This document shows, piece by piece, positions 25,361 through 39,600 of a stretch of DNA of 64,000 nt (positions are counted from its first letter, which is position 1; each line of letters opens with the position of its first letter). The notes below the pieces were generated by a model that searched no databases, had not been told where the DNA came from, and worked only from the letters and a program-made list of their open reading frames with translations. The position numbers and the translations under genes are program-made. The stretch is taken from NCBI GenBank assembly GCA_025331565.1, contig JAFREQ010000069.1, forward strand, positions 1,678,001-1,742,000, in the 5' to 3' direction. This DNA is from Holacanthus passer. Taxonomy: Eukaryota; Chordata; Actinopteri; Pomacanthidae.

Positions 25361-26760
25361 AGTAATTCTTTCAGTCTTTCAGTGTGGAACATGAAAAACT
25401 TCACCTTGTATAACCGAAAGTTATATCTGTCTATCAAACTTTCATGAGTTGTTCATTGTTTTTTCCTTAAAATCTATCAGTTACCTTAAAATGATTCATC
25501 TATCACAATGATAGAAAACAGCACAATTTTAATTCATCACCAGAAAGTGAACATACATGCATGCTAACATACATACATATTAACCCAACAGTGTATACAG
25601 TTTATTGTACGTGTATTTCTTTTTTTTGCAGTATGAAACCATCAGAGAAACATTATATTAGTAAACACTCAGCAGAAGCATGGAAAAGAACTAGAAAACT
25701 TTCTATACCCAAACAAGCCGTGCTTTCATAAATTTGGCAGTTCGCAATTTGTCACTTTGAGTTAGAGAAACCTTCTGAAACATATAGTAATGTCAGTATT
25801 TTAGTGCTTCGTGCTTCACTGGCTGCTGTATCATAATCTACCGTTAGCATAGCATAAAAGAAGTAAGGTCTGTGGGCTACTTCTGGGAGTTAACTCATGT
25901 CAGTCTGTTTGCAGTGTCATTTTTCTGCTCTTATGCTTCTATCTATAGCTCATTACGATGGTATCATCTTATTGGTTGTTGTGGTTCTAATATGGCTTCT
26001 CATGTTATAGTAATATGAGTGTAATGGGCTAAATTGGTTTTGCCAACAAACAGTATTTCTCCTGAGATTCAGAGTTTATTTTTGACCTTAGAAACAGCAG
26101 TTGTGAAAACAACAGAATAATTTAATATAAGTTAATCAACATGAACTTCTCATGAATCTCAGCCTTTCAGGCAACATGGACAAAAAGTCCTTATAGTGCT
26201 CCAAAAAAAAAAGAGATTGCAACAGCTACAATTTCATATTCCACATTCCAAACTTCATATACTGTTGAAGATCATATGATATAACTGAAAGTCCCAGAAC
26301 AACACTAAAGGTGTGGTGAGATTGTTTTCACAAAAGTTGTTCCTATTTTGGTTAGTATCTAATCGCTCAATACGACTAGAAGGTTACACTTTGAATTGGC
26401 TGTAGCTGTTTTACACACAGCCCATTCACATTATCATGATGTTGGCCTCATCGAAAAATATGATTTTAGTCACATTCCAGGTCTAAACAGACAAAACATT
26501 CAGCAAATCATTAACAGATATTCCAATGCAATGCAACAGATTAATGTTGCTTCACAATCCTGTTGTGCTGTGCTTGGTAAAAGGTAAAAATTGTGGTAGT
26601 CAACAAAATTTCAAAATGGCAAATTCTAATCTAGTGTCTGTGCTTATTTAAAAGTTAGTCATTCAACTTTTTTTCTCCATGTTTTGACAAAAATTGCCTA
26701 AACATACAGAAAACAAAAGTCTTGTGTATTGCATAAAGTGTGTGCATCATGATTTGTATT
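25361..26760. other. intergenic, AT-rich, nothing recognised
   Basis: No exon or RNA gene is apparent. The 63-residue open frame at 26396 has no family resemblance. Confidence 0.5.
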
Positions 26761-26769
26761 GATTATTAA

Positions 26770-27275
26770 TTACAATTCTACAATTCTACAATTTCATTTA
26801 GCAGACGCTTTTGTCCAAAGCAACGTACATCTGAGAGTAAATACACAATTTGTTTTCCAATCTTTTTTTTTCTGTTTTATTGAAGTTTGTCAAGTGCCAA
26901 GGTTCAGTGAAGAGCTGAGTCTTTAGTCGTTTCTTAAAGACTGAGAGTGACTCGACTAGGTAACTCGTTCCACCACCGGGGAACCACAGATGAGAAGAAT
27001 CTGGCTATCAACCTCGGGCCCTTTTGAGGTGGTTGTATCAGGCGCCTTTCGTTGGCCGAGCGTAGTGAGTGGGAGGGAGAGTAGAGCCGAATGAGGGAGT
27101 TCAGGTAGGAGTGAACCGTTTTTGTTGTAGTTTTGTAGGCAAGTGTAAGAGTTTTGAATTTGATGCGAGCTGACACTGGAAGCCAGTGGAGCGATCTGAA
27201 CAGTGGTGTGACGTGCTGTTTTTGGCTGGTTGAAAACCAGATGTGCTGCTGCATTCTGGATCATCTGCAGAGGTT
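26770..27275 (-). mobile_element. L2-like LINE, 3' end, - strand
   Basis: On the - strand the frame reads HVTPLFRSLHWLPVSARIKF, a hallmark of the RT C-terminal region of fish L2-type LINEs, then RSANERRLI and WWNELPSRV. The 3' end at 26783-26850 holds CATTTAGCAGACGCTTTTGT, the usual L2 tail. Few frame breaks are visible in this stretch, but the element is strongly 5'-truncated. Confidence 0.8.
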
Positions 27276-30200
27276 TGACCGTGCATGTGGGGAGGCCTGC
27301 CAGTATGGAGTTAGTATTGATTTCATTGATTTAATAATGCATAATATAATCTGGTGGCTGTCTCGAAGTATATATCAATGAGAGAAATCAAATATATCAG
27401 TAATGTTTGAAAGCTCATGTTCTGTCTATTTCTTCCATGAAATGTGTCACAGTGGCAGTCTGACCTAAACGTCTACCACATAACTACAATGCCACATTTA
27501 TACATTGCACATATTGTTGTACCTATGAAATGAATTACATCATAAACATATGTGAATAAGCAGTGTTTACACAATGCTGACTTCTGTCAGTGTGAATTCT
27601 AAGGAAGGCTTATCTCTATAATGGATGGGCAGGAAAAAAAGCAAACAATATTTCCCAAAATGTCAGACTACTGTATTCCTTTAAATTTTGTAATCTTTCA
27701 GGCATGGGAGGCATTTAATATAAAAAAGATACTCTGAGAGACACTGCCAACAAAGTTTATAGCTAATATATTCCAAATTAGATGGTCTGGCACTCGTCCC
27801 AGATTGTGATAGATTTGTTAATGGCTAGGGTGTGACACAGAGCTTTATATGCCATCACCGCCCTCTGTGTCCAAATGGGATTGATGGGATCTTTGTAATT
27901 TAATTTTTCCTTATCAACTTCCTTAAAACATTGCTTCTGCAAACTTGGTCACTCAGTGGATTATTATATAATGTATAAATCTAAATCATGTGAGTCATTT
28001 AGTAATTTAACAGGAATGATCAGTTTTCACTTTGAATTTTAAATTCATTGTAAAAGTATAAATTGTTAAAAGTCACAAAAATTGACACAAAAGCACACAA
28101 CTGTTTTTTAAATGCCTGATTATCAGTAGGCCTCCTCAGTGTAGGTCAACTGAAGATGGAAAATGGATGAATACTAATACTAACTTCTCCAGCATGTCTC
28201 CAAATGATGCTGTCTGATCTAGACAGACTTGTGTCACACACATCCATTACAAAGGAAATGGATAAAAGAATAAAATTTCATGAGCAATTCCATACATTGA
28301 AATTTTTATTCTCTGATTTGTTACAATTTGAGCCATTAGGTCCAGCAGTGAGCTTTTATTGGACTGAATTGGGTTCTTCATGAAAAAGCATCTCTAGTTA
28401 TGCTAATGTATGTACACCTTGAAGCATGAATGTGCTCAGTAAATTGTACAGCAATCAACAGACAACCATTCACTTACTGTCACATCTACAGGTATGTTGA
28501 GTGAATTTTAAATGTCAAATACTATGCAGCCAACGGTGATTTGTTTAGAAAGACAGTTTGTATTCCAAAATGCATGCAGTCACAAGAAGGGTTTCAACCA
28601 TATCACTACAGATGGTTTGTTGTTCAAATTACCCTTTCTGTGTCCACATAGCAACGATGGTCTGTGTGATGTAAATGCCATCATCTGTCCATGTCTGCCA
28701 CGGTCCACTTGCAGACCAAAATAGTCAGCCAATGACTGTCCATTTTGTAGCATAAAGTTGCTCCCTTTGCACATAATACCTCGACATTGTCATCCACACA
28801 ATGCACTGCTCTTTTTAAAGGTCAACACAAACCTTGGTTTAGGGTTAAGCTGATTTTTGCTTGATGCAAGGAGTAAACAAAACTCCCTCCCTAAGTACTT
28901 TACCTACGACATAGGTTTTAATTTATAGTTCACTGTTGGACAGATGCATTTACATATGGCCATATTATTTCTTCACATTTTTCTATGTACTTGGTGATAC
29001 AGAGCTGCACTGGGCTGCACATGCACCTAGAAGGCTAGTGTTGCATCAAGGTAACTTCTGTTTTGTTTTGTCTCATTACTGAAATGGAGACTACACCTGT
29101 ACAATATCTGTTCACATTCTTTCATGAACTGGGACACAGAGCAGTGAGCGCAGAGAGTGGAAGTTTGCAGTGAATAATGCCTTTGTTAGACGTGTGCTAC
29201 TGAAAAAGAGATTACTGAGCCTTTCTTCAGCCTGCTTAATGTTATTTTCAGTTTCAGCAATTTCCACCAGCGTGAACAGATGCTAAAGATGACCAGTCAC
29301 AGATCTTGCAGTCTCTGCAAAGTATCTCTGTAGTCTGTGGTAGCACTGTCGTGTGGTCACATTTTTTAGGAGGCACATATCATAGCACCCATTAATACCA
29401 CAACACAGCTATAAATCTGCCCTTAGCCTTTGGGTTTCCAAGTGAAATTTCACTAGGCTCCATTCTGCATTTTAAAAATTGCCCCATGTGTTTCTACTTG
29501 ACTTCTACTTTATTAGAAATTTTTTTTTTTTCATTAGAAATTTTTGTCTTGGTGTTTTAATGTGAAAAGGAATACTACTCCTGCACCCATACTAGCTTAT
29601 AGTACGCTCCACATGTGTCATGATGTGTCATGCTGAAACTGTGTTCTTTATAAATGAATCTCAAATATAAACACAGTCAGCAGTGATTTAGCAGGCCCTA
29701 AGTAATGTTTCCTTCAAGTTCATCTCAAAATAAGTCACATTAACACAAACACAGCTGACTTAGTTTGCCTTTAAAAGCTTTATCTAGGACGTGGTGTCCA
29801 GGGATACACTGTGTATCTTCTGTGTATCTGACTATGTGCTACTTTACTACTTTGGTATGATGTTGCTATTAATGTGATGAGTAGAGGCCAGAGCACCATG
29901 ACTTTCTAGTGGGTGTTTATTTTAACCAGAATGACAGCCAGAATGTTTATTCCACTGATGCTGAGCAGACATAAGAGCTGTTAAAGTGAGAGAAGCAAAC
30001 ATTCCCTGGACCTCCTCTGTGCGATAACATGTCTTATACCGATTATGGTCATTATTACATTAAACTGAGAACCGCCTGCCAAATTACACTACAGATTTTA
30101 TTATCAACTTAAAAAATTTAAGGTAGCTTTTAGCTCATTTAGAAATAATGGATAATAATGGATAATAATAAACACGCATCAGCTGATCTAAAACAAAACT

Positions 30201-31860
30201 ATTAAGTGATAAGATGTGACTATGTTATTGATAGAATAATCCATCCTTCCATCCATCCATCCATGCAGCCTGTTCACCTCTTCATTACACTACAATATAT
30301 TCAAAACACCACTGTTTTTGTCAGTATGTCAAAAAAACCTTTTGACTAAATGTCATCTTGTACACCTGCCTTGGCAACTTGATTTCAGTTTATGTATTTA
30401 CTGTATAAACATTAGCATAAAAATATGTATTCACTCTACTCCATGACAACAAGAACAGCACCCTGCAGTCCCCTGTAAGTTGTTGTACCCCATGAGTAGG
30501 CCTATTACTTTACATCATACACAGGAACATATAGGTCATAAGCCTACAGTGTGGCCCTGACAATGCTCTTTTCCCTGAACCCCTGTTTGTTCCAAAGTGA
30601 AATACAAATGTACCCAAACCTAAAAAAATTAGCCATGTAATTTACCTTATTCCCTCTTTTTGTTGTCATCTGTACTCTGTACTCTAGTGTCTAGTGTTAC
30701 TCCTGTAGTTTTTTGGTATATATAAAGTGTTAGAGAATTCACTACCTTCCCTCAAATGTACAGCTTTATTGCTCAGTAGGTCATAACAGTTGTTAAAATA
30801 AAGTATAAATTTCCCATATTGTTACCTCCTTATTCTCTGACTTTACATCTTGTTCCCTTACCAACATGTGTGTGTCACTGTACAATACTGGTACACCATT
30901 AGAGCCAAAAAATTGGGATGAGCCATGACCATGCTGCCATAGGTTTCCAGTCACTGCTGCTGCCTGTTTTCTGGTTTCTTCCTTCCTGTGACTAATTGTA
31001 CTGACTGTAAGCCTGTTATGTTAAATTTTCAGTTTAGTCAACTGCATTTAACTCATTCTGTTACATTGTTACAACCATTCCTCACACTTAAAAGAAGTTG
31101 CGACACAGGAATTGCGATTGTGATCTGGGAAAGCAATTCAGAAGAATGTATTAATTCCTGTTTATCCATCTTTGCAGCCATTTCTTTAGTTGAAGGCAAA
31201 TGATTTTGCAGTATTATATAAGGTGCAGTCTTTCACATACGATAAAGACTCAATCAGTGTTGTCAGAATGGCGGCCATATTAACTGGCTGAAATTGACCT
31301 TGCGAACAGTACCCTTGTAGGACTTGTCTTGACCCAACAAATTTAGGAGGAAAAGAAGTTAAACAGTGCCACAAAAATTCAACAGCCACACTAGGAGCTC
31401 TGTGTTAGGTACAGCAGTGCTTTGAGCTACAGTAATTGCTCACGTCAGCATGCTAACTTGTCACCCCCCACTCTTTAGAAAACATCCATCACATCATTAT
31501 TGTAATGTATTATCTTCAGTGCAGAAATTCAGTGGTTGATAAACTCAGTGTTATTTACTACTACTAAGTATGCTTTACCTATAGTCCGTTACAAGTTAAA
31601 AGTAGTAGCATCCCAAATATAATGCCTTGGCATGTTTAGGAGTCCAGAGGTATGTACAGAAAGAGCCCCAGTTGTTCTCTGTGCCGGAACTGACCCTCAC
31701 ATGGTTCACTAAATATAGAAATCCTGCAGCACCTGTTACCCCAGTGCTTCAAAGAGGGCACAATCATTGTTTTTCCAGAATAATCGGACAATTGCAGTAA
31801 GAACTTCTACCAGTGTGGAGTGGATTAAGCTGATTTAAGACTATCAACAGTGGTGCAAAG
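27276..31860. other. intergenic DNA between the phospholipase and kcnk18, no gene recognised
   Basis: I looked through the open frames and found none with a recognisable family, splice context or codon pattern. A (CCAT)n run lies near 30242-30264. A 64-residue - strand frame at 28580-28774 stands out slightly as more complex than its surroundings and could be a transposon scrap, but I cannot name it. Conserved regulatory elements could be present but cannot be seen without comparison. Confidence 0.5.
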
Positions 31861-31867
31861 TACATTT

Positions 31868-31869
31868 AC

Positions 31870-31904
<35 letters not shown>

Positions 31905-33060
31905 TTTATTTGTATAGCACTTTTCAAAACACAGTTACAAAGTGCTTTACATTAAAAACAACAATAATTAAGATAAATAAATAAAAAGAATAAAAACTAC
32001 AGAACATCAGCTAAGAAAAACCAAATGATAAAAGTGAGTTTTAAGAAGAGATTTAAAAGAGGATAACGAGTTAGCTTTTCTAAGATCCTCAGGCAGGGTG
32101 TTCCACAGCTGAGGGGTCCGGACAGCAAAGACCCTGTCGCCTTTGGTGACAAGTCTTAATTTTGGAACCATTAGTAAGTCCCTGTCTGAGGATCTCCCCT
32201 GGCTGAGGGGGAGTGAACAAATCAAAGATATAGGCAGGAGTCAGACTGTTCCAGGCTTTGAAAACAAGCAGTAGAATCATAAAATCAATTCTAAAACTCA
32301 CAGGCAGCCAGTGAAGGACAGAAAGGATAGGTGTAATGTGGTCACCCCTCTTGGTGCATGTTAAAAACCTGCAACAGCATTTTGTACTAGCTGTAGTCTT
32401 TGAATGTTGCTCCGGAATAAAGTGCATTGCTGTGGTCAAGCCTGGAGGAGATGAAAGCATGTATGACATTTTCTAAGTCTGCTGGGGAGAGGAATGACCG
32501 GATCTTAGTTAGCTGTCTCAGCTAAGCAAAGCAGGACTGCACCACTTTAGTAACCTGAAAATCGAAGGACAGGTAAGAGTCAAACATAATCCCTAAGTTG
32601 TGGGTCTCTTTACGAACATTGTTGGATATGGCACCCAGAGGAGAGGTTATTAATACTGCTAGAACCGGGTCCACAGGGGGTAATTAAGATAATGTCTGAT
32701 TTCGAGTCATTTAATTGCACGAAATTTTTGGACATCCAATTTCTGATTTCAGCAAGGCATGACAAAATGCAAGAAATGTCTGCCAGGCTTTATAGGAAAA
32801 TAGAACTGCATGTCATTTGCATAATATTGGAAATCAATATTAAATTGGCACAATTTCCCCCAGGGGTAGCATGTAAATAGTTAACAAAAGAGGGCCTAAA
32901 ATAGATCCTTGAGGGACCCCACAAAAAAAGAGCAGCACAGGAGGAGGCATCTCCAAGACTAACAGAGAAGGACCTGTTTGTCAAATAAGAGATAAACCAT
33001 TTAAGAGCTGATGCCAACATGATTCTTCAGACAGTTGATTAACATATTATGGTCTTAAGA
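31868..33060 (-). mobile_element. L2-like LINE, 3' half, - strand
   Basis: Reading from right to left, the - strand encodes LKWFISYLTNRSFSVSLGDA (RT), then GDHITPILSVLHWLPVSF and, after a frameshift, DRVFAVRTPQLWNTLPEDLR, the order found in L2-type LINEs. The 3' end at 31900-31960 contains TATAGCACTTTTCAAAACAC, followed by an (AAT)n run at 31868-31903. Several frameshifts make it non-functional. Confidence 0.85.
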
Positions 33061-33674
33061 TGCTGTATTTAAGTACAAATTTGATGTACTTGAACTTTTA
33101 AGTATTTCTATGTGATTGTACTTTATGGCTCTACTACGTTTCAGGAGGAAATATTGTGCTTTTCACTCCACTACATTGATTTGGGGGCTGTAGTTACCTT
33201 TCAGATTAAGCTGTTATATAAAAAAAGACATAGAATCACTTTATGAAATACATTGTTAAAGATGAAACCAGTTCTTCAGCCTTTTTTGGTTGTTTAGTAT
33301 TCCCTTAAGGAGACGTCAGCAAAGGTAAAAAATTAAAATTAAAAAAAAGTGTCGAATCACAACTAGAGATTGACTGTACATTTGTAATAACTTGTTCTCT
33401 CTAGGTTAATTCACTGGCTGCAGCTTTATTTCATTTCAGAATGAACACAACATCCTCTCTTTACACTGCAGGGGTAAAGTAAGCTTGGTCTGATGGTTGA
33501 GTGGTGTAAATGCTTGTGAAGCTTGTCAGAGCCTGTAGCAGGCTCCCCGGGGACCCCAGTCATTCCTGGAGATTCAAGCCGAGCCGCCGGACGCACAGCG
33601 GCTCCCCACACGGACCAGGCGGCAGGAACAGTGTTGGAAAAAGCAGCGGTTGGAAGAAGAAGGAGCAGCAGAAG

Positions 33675-36600
33675 ATGTCAGTGGCGGTGAAGAGAGGAAT
33701 AAGCGCTAAGGCCGAGTCCAGAAAGTGCGCTGCTCGGTTCTGGAGGCTCTTTCCTCACCTGCTGCTGTGTCTGTCTCTGGTGGCCTACGCGGCGCTGGGT
33801 GCGCTCCTCTTCCAGCACATTGAGGGAGGCAGCGCGTCCAGCAGCCAGCACGAGTACCGGGACTTCCTGGGCCAGATCGTCACCACCGTCCACAACTCCA
33901 CCGGTAACTGATAGCTGTCGTGGTGCCGTCTCATACCAGCAACCAGACCTTAAGAACTCATTTCTATAGAGATGTATGGCATTGACTCAATCTTTGACGG
34001 ATTTTTTTCTTCCTCCCATTGTAATGCATGCTCATTTCGTTTAACCATATTTAAATAATGATGGTGTTTAATCTGAGCGCTTAACATCCTCTCTTTATTT
34101 CCAGATAACGCCTCCTGCACACATCAGGATATAGTCAGGGAAGTGGAGAATAAGATGCGACTTGGATTCAAGTCCATCTGGCTCCAGAGACCTGACAGAT
34201 GGACTTTTTTTAACTCCATGTTTTTCTGCTGCACTGTCTTCACAACAGTTGGTAAGTCGGCAGGATTGTTCTAGCTACTGCAAGTTGATGGCTAGTGTGT
34301 GTAGTAGCAGTAAGATCCAAATAAATAAAGGTTAATAAAATAAGAATAGAATAAAGGTATATCTTATCTTTGTATACATGGGCCTTCCTCTGTAGAGTAT
34401 ATAATCATGCACATAATAATAGTAATAATAATAATAATAATAATAATAGCATTATTATTGTTACTATTATTATTTATTATCCTATAGGGAATTATTGATA
34501 AGCCATTAATAAGTTGTTATTATTTAGTGCGCACAATTTATTCATAACTTGTTAGATAATATATTGTGTACACAAGATAACAGATAAGTTACCTGTCAGG
34601 CAAGTGCAAACAAACCTTGAGCAAACAAATTATTGCCTTGTAATAACTTGTGTGCACAAGATAGAAAACATCACCTTTTGGTATTATAGAGGCTCCTCAA
34701 AAAAGCAATATTAGGCTACAGAATAACTAAATAACTAAATAACTGCCACTTTAACAGCAGAACAAAACATCACCAATGTGGACAACACAGAGATGTATAA
34801 ACAATATAAACTCTGCAGCAGCTGTAACCCTCATTCCGTGACATTCTTTCCATCATTGTTTGCACACAACAAAGTCAACAATCTTCTCAAACTTCCCTGC
34901 TTGACCATTCTCATGTGCATATTACAACTCAGCCTCTCTGTCCTGTACGGACAGAAATTGTCAACAAAAAAGCAGAAAGACCTCACACACATCACTGAAG
35001 GTAGCAGTTCATAAGCAATGTAACAAATGTAGAAGTCATCGCTAGATGATCTATTGTGAGCATTTTAGCATTTAGCATTTTGCCCAGCATGCACCTGTTA
35101 GTTGCACGACATCTTGGGTTTCTTTGACTTCAGTCCCTTACCACCATGCTCAGTGGTGCATTAAATCAGTGAAGGACTAAGGTAGATGCAAACCTTTTTT
35201 AACTATGCATGTCTGCTGACAGTCCACAGACACACCAGCAGCTCCTTCTTTCTTGCAGCCACTGATTTATCACTTTTCTTTTGCTCCATTCTCAATTTAT
35301 TAAGACTTTTTCATGTGACTTTTGGGTTGAATCTATAACAGATTCGACTTGAAATGTGGCTAAGTACAATACTTAAATTTTACTTTAATAAAAGTAAAAT
35401 TACTGACTTTTAGAAACACTAAAAACTACAAGTACTTAACAGTAACGAGAGTAAATGCTTTTTTTCTAATGTAGTCACTTACATTTTTCTATTTACTGTA
35501 GGTTTGTTTCCCAACTGGAGGGTCTAAATACAAAACCCACTCTGCACATTTATTTTAATACTAATTTCAAGTTCATTGCTACAGTTTGAGTTTCAGTTTA
35601 GTTATATCCTGTTTTTTTGTTTAGTTTAGTTTTGTTTTGCATGAATATGTCCAAAGGTGTGTTTACTTACTTTTTGCCTTTAGGATTGTTGATTGTTTTT
35701 CCTTGTGTAATGTGTGTGTGTGTGTGTTCCCTTCACACTGGGACAGTTTGTTCTTGTACCTTGTGTCAAGACTTCCAGCCCTTTTCAGTGTTTATTCCTC
35801 ATGTTCTCGTGTATTCCTCTAGAGTTTTTGGATTTTATACTTAGTTTTCTTGGACCTTGCCTGTTTGTCAGCTTGGATTTTTTCCCTGCTGCTATTTGGA
35901 TTTGTTTGGAATACCTGTTTGGACTGCCTTATTTGTTTTTTGACTCTTGTCTGCCTGGCAATCCCGTGAGTAGCACATTGGCTCCACAAGGGACTGTGCT
36001 GTCTCCATTTCTATTCACTCTTTACACCTCAGACTTGCAGTACAACACTGGGTCGTGCACTTGAGGAAGTTCTCTGATGACTCTGCAGTGGTTGGTTGTA
36101 TAAGGGATGGGCAGGAGGGGGAGTACAGATCACTGGTGGATGATTTTGTACAGTGATCCACTAGAAATAACCTGCACCTCAAGATGCTAGTGGTGCAGTT
36201 CTTGGGTTGGCAATGCTGGTTGGTGGCTCAGCTTTGCTTAAGACTGAAATCTCAACAACTATCTACTATGAAATTTTGAACAGACATTGATGTCCCCATC
36301 ACAATGAATTGCAATGCTAACTTATTTATTTAGCATATTTACGCTAAACTTTAGCATTACTTCACAGAGTCATTAGCATGGCTGTAGACTCTTTGTCTTG
36401 TATTGTGTTGTTTAAAGCCTCAACCCAGTAGCTAAAGTCTTGTCTTAAGAGGTCCAGCAGTTTGACAACATCTCCTATTTTTTCACATATTAGTGAGCAA
36501 TTTGTAAATTATTTTACTTTGTTTTACACAATTTATTAAACATTTTACTTCTACTATCTGTAGCTTGCTCTTTTTTCTCAACATGATTTGATGTGTAAGA

Positions 36601-39600
36601 ACCTTGTGAAAATACATTAGTAAGTCTGTTACTTTCAGATGCATACAGATAAGTGGTAAAGGAAGCCAGCTAATGACTAATTGCTTAGCAGCAACAGGAA
36701 GCCCACAACTCACTGCAGAGAGGGCACTCTCAGAAGAGAATGCTTTTTACATCACCACAAAAAGCTTATTAGAGGTTGTAGATGGAGAGGCACATTGTCT
36801 TCTGTGTTACCATGTTAGTTGAGAACCACATTTGTCTGCCATTGTATTCAGTTGTGTTTGATAATAGTGAAATGTGGCAAAAGTTAGGCGAGCATTTCTA
36901 TAGAAGTCCAGTATTCATTTTAAGTGATGTTTTGACCTGTGATAAGGCCCTGGAGTGGGTATCGGGTAAAGTAAAGAACAAAATAAGTAAAAATCAAGTT
37001 TCTCTGAAACTGAAAAACTTTGTGTGAGGGCTGAGCTATAGAATGAAAACATCGCCCTCTGTAGATAGGACTAGGGCCAGTTCCCTGCCTTTATAAGGAT
37101 GGGTGTGGTCAATAAGTGTCGCTTTTCCTGAAGCCTGGTAGGCTGCTTGGCGTGTGCAGGTAAGGGAGACCTGGGGAGAAATGCTGGTTATATGGTTTGT
37201 CAGAAACCTGTTGATTCTTGTGTATTCAGTTGTAGTGAAGCTGTGTCCTGATTGAACATGGCTGATGTATGCTGTGTAGCCCCGTGTTGAAGAGGAGATT
37301 CAGCCATTTGAAGTCGGCGAATCTCCCCGCAGTGAGTGCCCTGCCTATTTGCTGCAATCAAATTCTAGTGTGTTTCATTTTGTCTGTCATAAATATAATT
37401 TTATTTATTTGTATTCATTTTTTGTCTTAGCTCTTAAATTGTTTAACTGTTTATTAGTATTGTTAAAGTCCCTTCTTTTAGGCTTAGTGTTGCCTTCCTC
37501 TTATGTACTCCACCGCAGCAGTAACATTTTGAATAAAACCTCCTAGCTGTGAACTGAATGCACATCTCCTGCTCTCCTTGAACCTTTAAAATTGTATTGT
37601 GCCAACACATATGAAGTTAGGGATTGTATAGACCTTATCCTTGTCCTAATACTGTGTTACGTCACATTTGCATCAGCGGTCCTGAGCTTTATGTTTGTAC
37701 AAACACTTTGCACTAATCTTGCACATTGTGAGATCGTGATTGGAATGGGTTTAATGTGTTTAATCAGCTGGTAACCCAATCGAATAAAAAAAAGAAAAAA
37801 AGGGAAAACAGTGAGGGAAAAAGAAAAAAGCGCTCTGACGGTAAAAATCACCGGTATGGTAAGGTCCTGGTGGCGTGCAGACTGCGTCGAAAGTGGCACC
37901 GTCAAGTTGGAAGCAGCCTAATGAAATCGGTCGGTGTAGAATGATTTGGCTTCTTCGGGTGTGTTGAAAGTTACACTTTCTCCGTCCTCGAAGGTGACCC
38001 GGAGGCGGGCAGGATGTAAGAGTCTGAAGCGTACTCCTCTGTGATACAGCAGAGCTTTAACCTCGTTGAATGTGGCGCGTTTTTTTGACAAGGATGCACT
38101 GAAGTCCGGGTTGAGCCTTAAGACCTTGTCCCGGTAGCGGAGCTCGTGTTGTCTTGCCCAGCGCATAGCCCGCTCTCTGTCTTGGTACCAGTGTAAACAA
38201 ACTATGATGTTTCTGGGGGCAACTCCCCCTCTGGGCTTGGGAAAGAGAGAGTGGTGGGCTCTCTCAAGTTCTGGAGGTTTGTCAAATATTTCTCGGCCCA
38301 TGATTTCCATCACCATTTTAGAGATGAATTGCACAGGGTCTTGTCCGGTTTCACTACCTTCTGGCACATTTGCAATGCATTTACAATACGCAGGAGCTGT
38401 GTGTTGTCTGACTCCAATTTACAAATGACTGCCTCTGCTTTGGCGATTTTTTCAAAGTTTTCTCCTGCGGTGCATTCAACTGTGGAGAGGCGTCTCTGGA
38501 ATGAGTTGATTGTCTTGTGGAGTGCATCTACCAATGCTTGCAGGGGTGTGATAGAGTTCTGAATTAAAGTTGACATATCCTCCTTGAGGCTGGAGCATGT
38601 TTGGCCAGCTCTGCGATCAGCTTGTCCAGGGAGAGGTCGCCGCCATCATCAGTCAGCTCCGGCTTGCTGCTGTTGTTAGCAGCTGACATAGCAGCTAGCT
38701 TGCTGCTAAGGGAGTTAGCTCCTGTGGACAGTGGTGGCTGTGTTGCCGTGTTTTTTTGTTTAAGGTTACTCATTTTCTTTCCTACATTGTACTGAAGCTG
38801 TGAGAGTTTCAATTTACACTGGCTGAGGCAGTTTATCGATGTTTAAAAGATAGCTATCAAAGAGGAACAGGGGAGCCCTCCTATCTCGTGTCCCTCTCTT
38901 ACACCGCCATAGCCGGAAGTCCAAGGACTATGTACTTAACTAAACAAAAAACATTACATGTGCTAATACACTGACAATATTTAGATTATACTGGATATTT
39001 GAACTTTAACATGCAAAGTCTTCCAAATTGTATGCGTAAACTCCTGATCCACTGAGTACATGATGAACAAAAGACTGGTTTGAAGAATTGGTCAATTGGT
39101 TCCAGAATTTGACAATTTGTGGAATTTTTAGTTTTGGTAGAAACAAACTCAAACATAACCTATAATGTGATTGCTGTGGTTAAAAGTACAGTCTGAGTAT
39201 CCTTGATTGTCCTTATTCCTGACAAGGACTTGAGCAATGCCACCGACACTGTTAATTCCTACAGTTGCTCCAGCTTCACAGTACTAAAGTGTCACTTTTC
39301 TTCATTGCTGTTGCAGGGTATGGAGAGATCTATCCAGTTACCATGCCTGGTAAGGTAATGTGTGTTTTGTATGCCATGGTGGGTATTCCTCTCATGCTTC
39401 TGGTCATCCTTGATGTGGGTGACTTCCTCGCTATGTTGATGTCAAGAGCCTACATACGCATTCATGCCTTCTGCAAAATCCTCCGCTCCCACACCTGGTC
39501 ACCATGGAAGGCTACAAAGAAGGCAGGGGATTCCAGCCACCGGGCCCTGGAGGATGGTACCTTTGTTTTCAGCCATGACGTTGTGGTCCGTGAACCCCTC

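Noticed and set aside
28580..28774. 64-residue - strand frame that looks unusually complex
   Set aside because: I cannot connect it to a family or to splice sites. A transposon scrap is possible, but there is not enough to call a feature.
33510..33674. Upstream in-frame ATG as the start of kcnk18
   Set aside because: It would add 55 residues rich in Arg, Gly and Ser that do not resemble TRESK N-termini; the ATG at 33675 fits the family better.
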